Source of the DNA: CAYGZM01 sp964354365
Lineage (GTDB): Bacteria > Planctomycetota > Phycisphaerae > Sedimentisphaerales > Anaerobacaceae
Assembly (NCBI GenBank): GCA_964354365.1
Contig: CAYGZM010000189.1
Span: forward strand, 1 to 6,430
DNA: 6,430 nt
Reading direction: 5' to 3'
Numbering within the stretch: position 1 is the stretch's first letter; every line of letters begins with the position of its first letter. Below the pieces are notes generated by a model. That model saw nothing but the letters and a program-made list of their open reading frames with translations. It searched no databases and had not been told where the DNA came from. Shown here one piece after another: positions 5,567-6,430 of the stretch. The translations under genes and the position numbers were made by a program.

Positions 5567-6418
5567 TTATACATTTAAGGCAATCCTTGCCAGATCCGGA
5601 TAACTCCTTAAAAGACCTTCGGGAACAAGCTGTTTTTGCCCGGTGACCATCGCCTTTAACTCAAGCGCGTTGGCAAGCTCAGCGCCCTGATAGTGATTGT
5701 TGGCGATGACGGTGAGGGATTCAAAGGCCTTGGCCAGCTTATCAAGACGATTCTTTATCTGGCCGAGCTCGTTATCGTCGTAATAGTAATTGTAAGTTTC
5801 ATCTCTGCCGGCCGTGCTGAACCACTTTTCGGCGTTCCTCCCGTGCATCCTGAAATAGCCGTTTGTGCCGATTGTGCAGAGCTGCATGTCGAATGAGTTG
5901 TGCGTGGTCGGGTAATCGAGGTTGCAGACGGTCACGCCGAGGTCCTGGAGGAATCTCAGCGCGTCCGGCATCTGCCATGATTTATGCCGCACCTCAACCG
6001 CCAGGCCAAACGAATCCGAAAAATTCTTTACTATTTCGGACAGATGCAGGCGGTTCTGCTGCGAGTCGGCAAAGTCGTATCTGAACTGCACGAGCAGTTG
6101 TCTCAATTTACCCTCTTCGAGTAAAGGCTTAAGGCCCGTATGGAACTGCTTGACTGTTGCGGGATCGATTTTGCCTTCGTGTGTAAAATCGCGGTGCAGC
6201 TTGGCGGTGAAGAAAAAATCGGGCTTGGCCAGGGTCCTTTTGAGCCAGGATGCGCTGTTTCGCTCGGAGGGGGGGCGGTAGAACGTGCTGTTAATCTCGA
6301 TAACATCCACAAAGCGGCTGACAAACTCAAGCTGGTCGATCCCTGATTGTGTATAGACGATTCCATTCCAATCCGCGTACGACCAGCCCGCTATCCCTAT
6401 GTAAATCTGCGTTTCCAT
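5567..6418 (-). CDS. DUF72 (YecE-like) TIM-barrel protein
   Basis: The protein is 283 residues, a usual full length for DUF72. Family motifs in order: IGIAGWSYADWNG (7-19), EINSTFYRPP (41-50), FFFTAKLHRDFTH (68-80), LLVQFRYDF (108-116), AVEVRHKSW (140-148), YFRMHGRN (188-195), YNYYYDDNEL (209-218) and ANNHYQGAELANAL (239-252). No signal peptide or membrane segment is seen, so it should be cytoplasmic. The biochemical function of DUF72 is not established; the conserved Glu, Asn, Arg and His of these motifs suggest an enzyme active site in the barrel. It is the first gene of a probable pair with the polymerase 37 bases downstream, so a role near DNA repair is possible by context only. The start is supported by AGGA six bases upstream. 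Confidence 0.93.
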   Translation of the reverse strand: METQIYIGIAGWSYADWNGIVYTQSGIDQLEFVSRFVDVIEINSTFYRPPSERNSASWLKRTLAKPDFFFTAKLHRDFTHEGKIDPATVKQFHTGLKPLLEEGKLRQLLVQFRYDFADSQQNRLHLSEIVKNFSDSFGLAVEVRHKSWQMPDALRFLQDLGVTVCNLDYPTTHNSFDMQLCTIGTNGYFRMHGRNAEKWFSTAGRDETYNYYYDDNELGQIKNRLDKLAKAFESLTVIANNHYQGAELANALELKAMVTGQKQLVPEGLLRSYPDLARIALNV

Positions 6419-6424
6419 TCTCGT

Positions 6425-6428
6425 TCCT
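6425..6428 (-). promoter_or_regulatory. Ribosome binding site of the DUF72 gene
   Basis: On the - strand AGGA sits 6 bases before ATG 6416-6418. Only 12 bases upstream of the start are in the window, so the promoter or any earlier operon gene cannot be seen. Confidence 0.55.
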
Positions 6429-6430
6429 AA

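Overview
The window looks like ordinary chromosomal DNA from a bacterium with secreted, repeat-rich surface proteins. Three things are compatible with a Planctomycetota (Phycisphaerae-like) origin: a KP-43-type subtilase with C-terminal beta repeats, a YadA-head-like protein with a C-terminal coiled coil, and a compact DnaE-type polymerase preceded by a DUF72 gene. This assignment is inference from protein style; no rRNA or other phylogenetic marker is present.

Layout: the left part (2-2593, + strand) carries the 3' part of a secreted S8 protease gene, which enters from outside the window, followed 30 bases later by a gene for an exported protein with 14-residue YadA/Hep_Hag-type head repeats. 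That second gene is interrupted by one in-frame TGA at 2036-2038. The frame stays open on both sides, and reading through it gives one protein of about 325 codons. The right part (2613-6418, - strand) is a probable two-gene operon read right to left: a DUF72 TIM-barrel protein (5567-6418), then, after 37 bases, a 971-residue C-family DNA polymerase of DnaE/DnaE2 type (2613-5528). The two blocks converge, with only 19 bases between their stop codons and no obvious terminator.

The left block is a cell-surface or secretion unit and the right block a DNA repair or translesion-synthesis unit; nothing links them functionally. The polymerase keeps all three catalytic aspartates but has lost the recognisable metal ligands of its PHP domain, and it carries a QLLLF motif that fits a sliding-clamp-binding peptide.

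The two most notable points are the single in-frame stop in the YadA-like gene and a 51-bp GC-rich double-hairpin element lying exactly in frame inside the polymerase gene (3216-3266). The element encodes 17 residues in the helix-hairpin-helix region and resembles a dispersed palindromic repeat that was inserted and tolerated as coding sequence. I see no CRISPR array, tRNA, rRNA, insertion sequence or clearly new multi-gene system.
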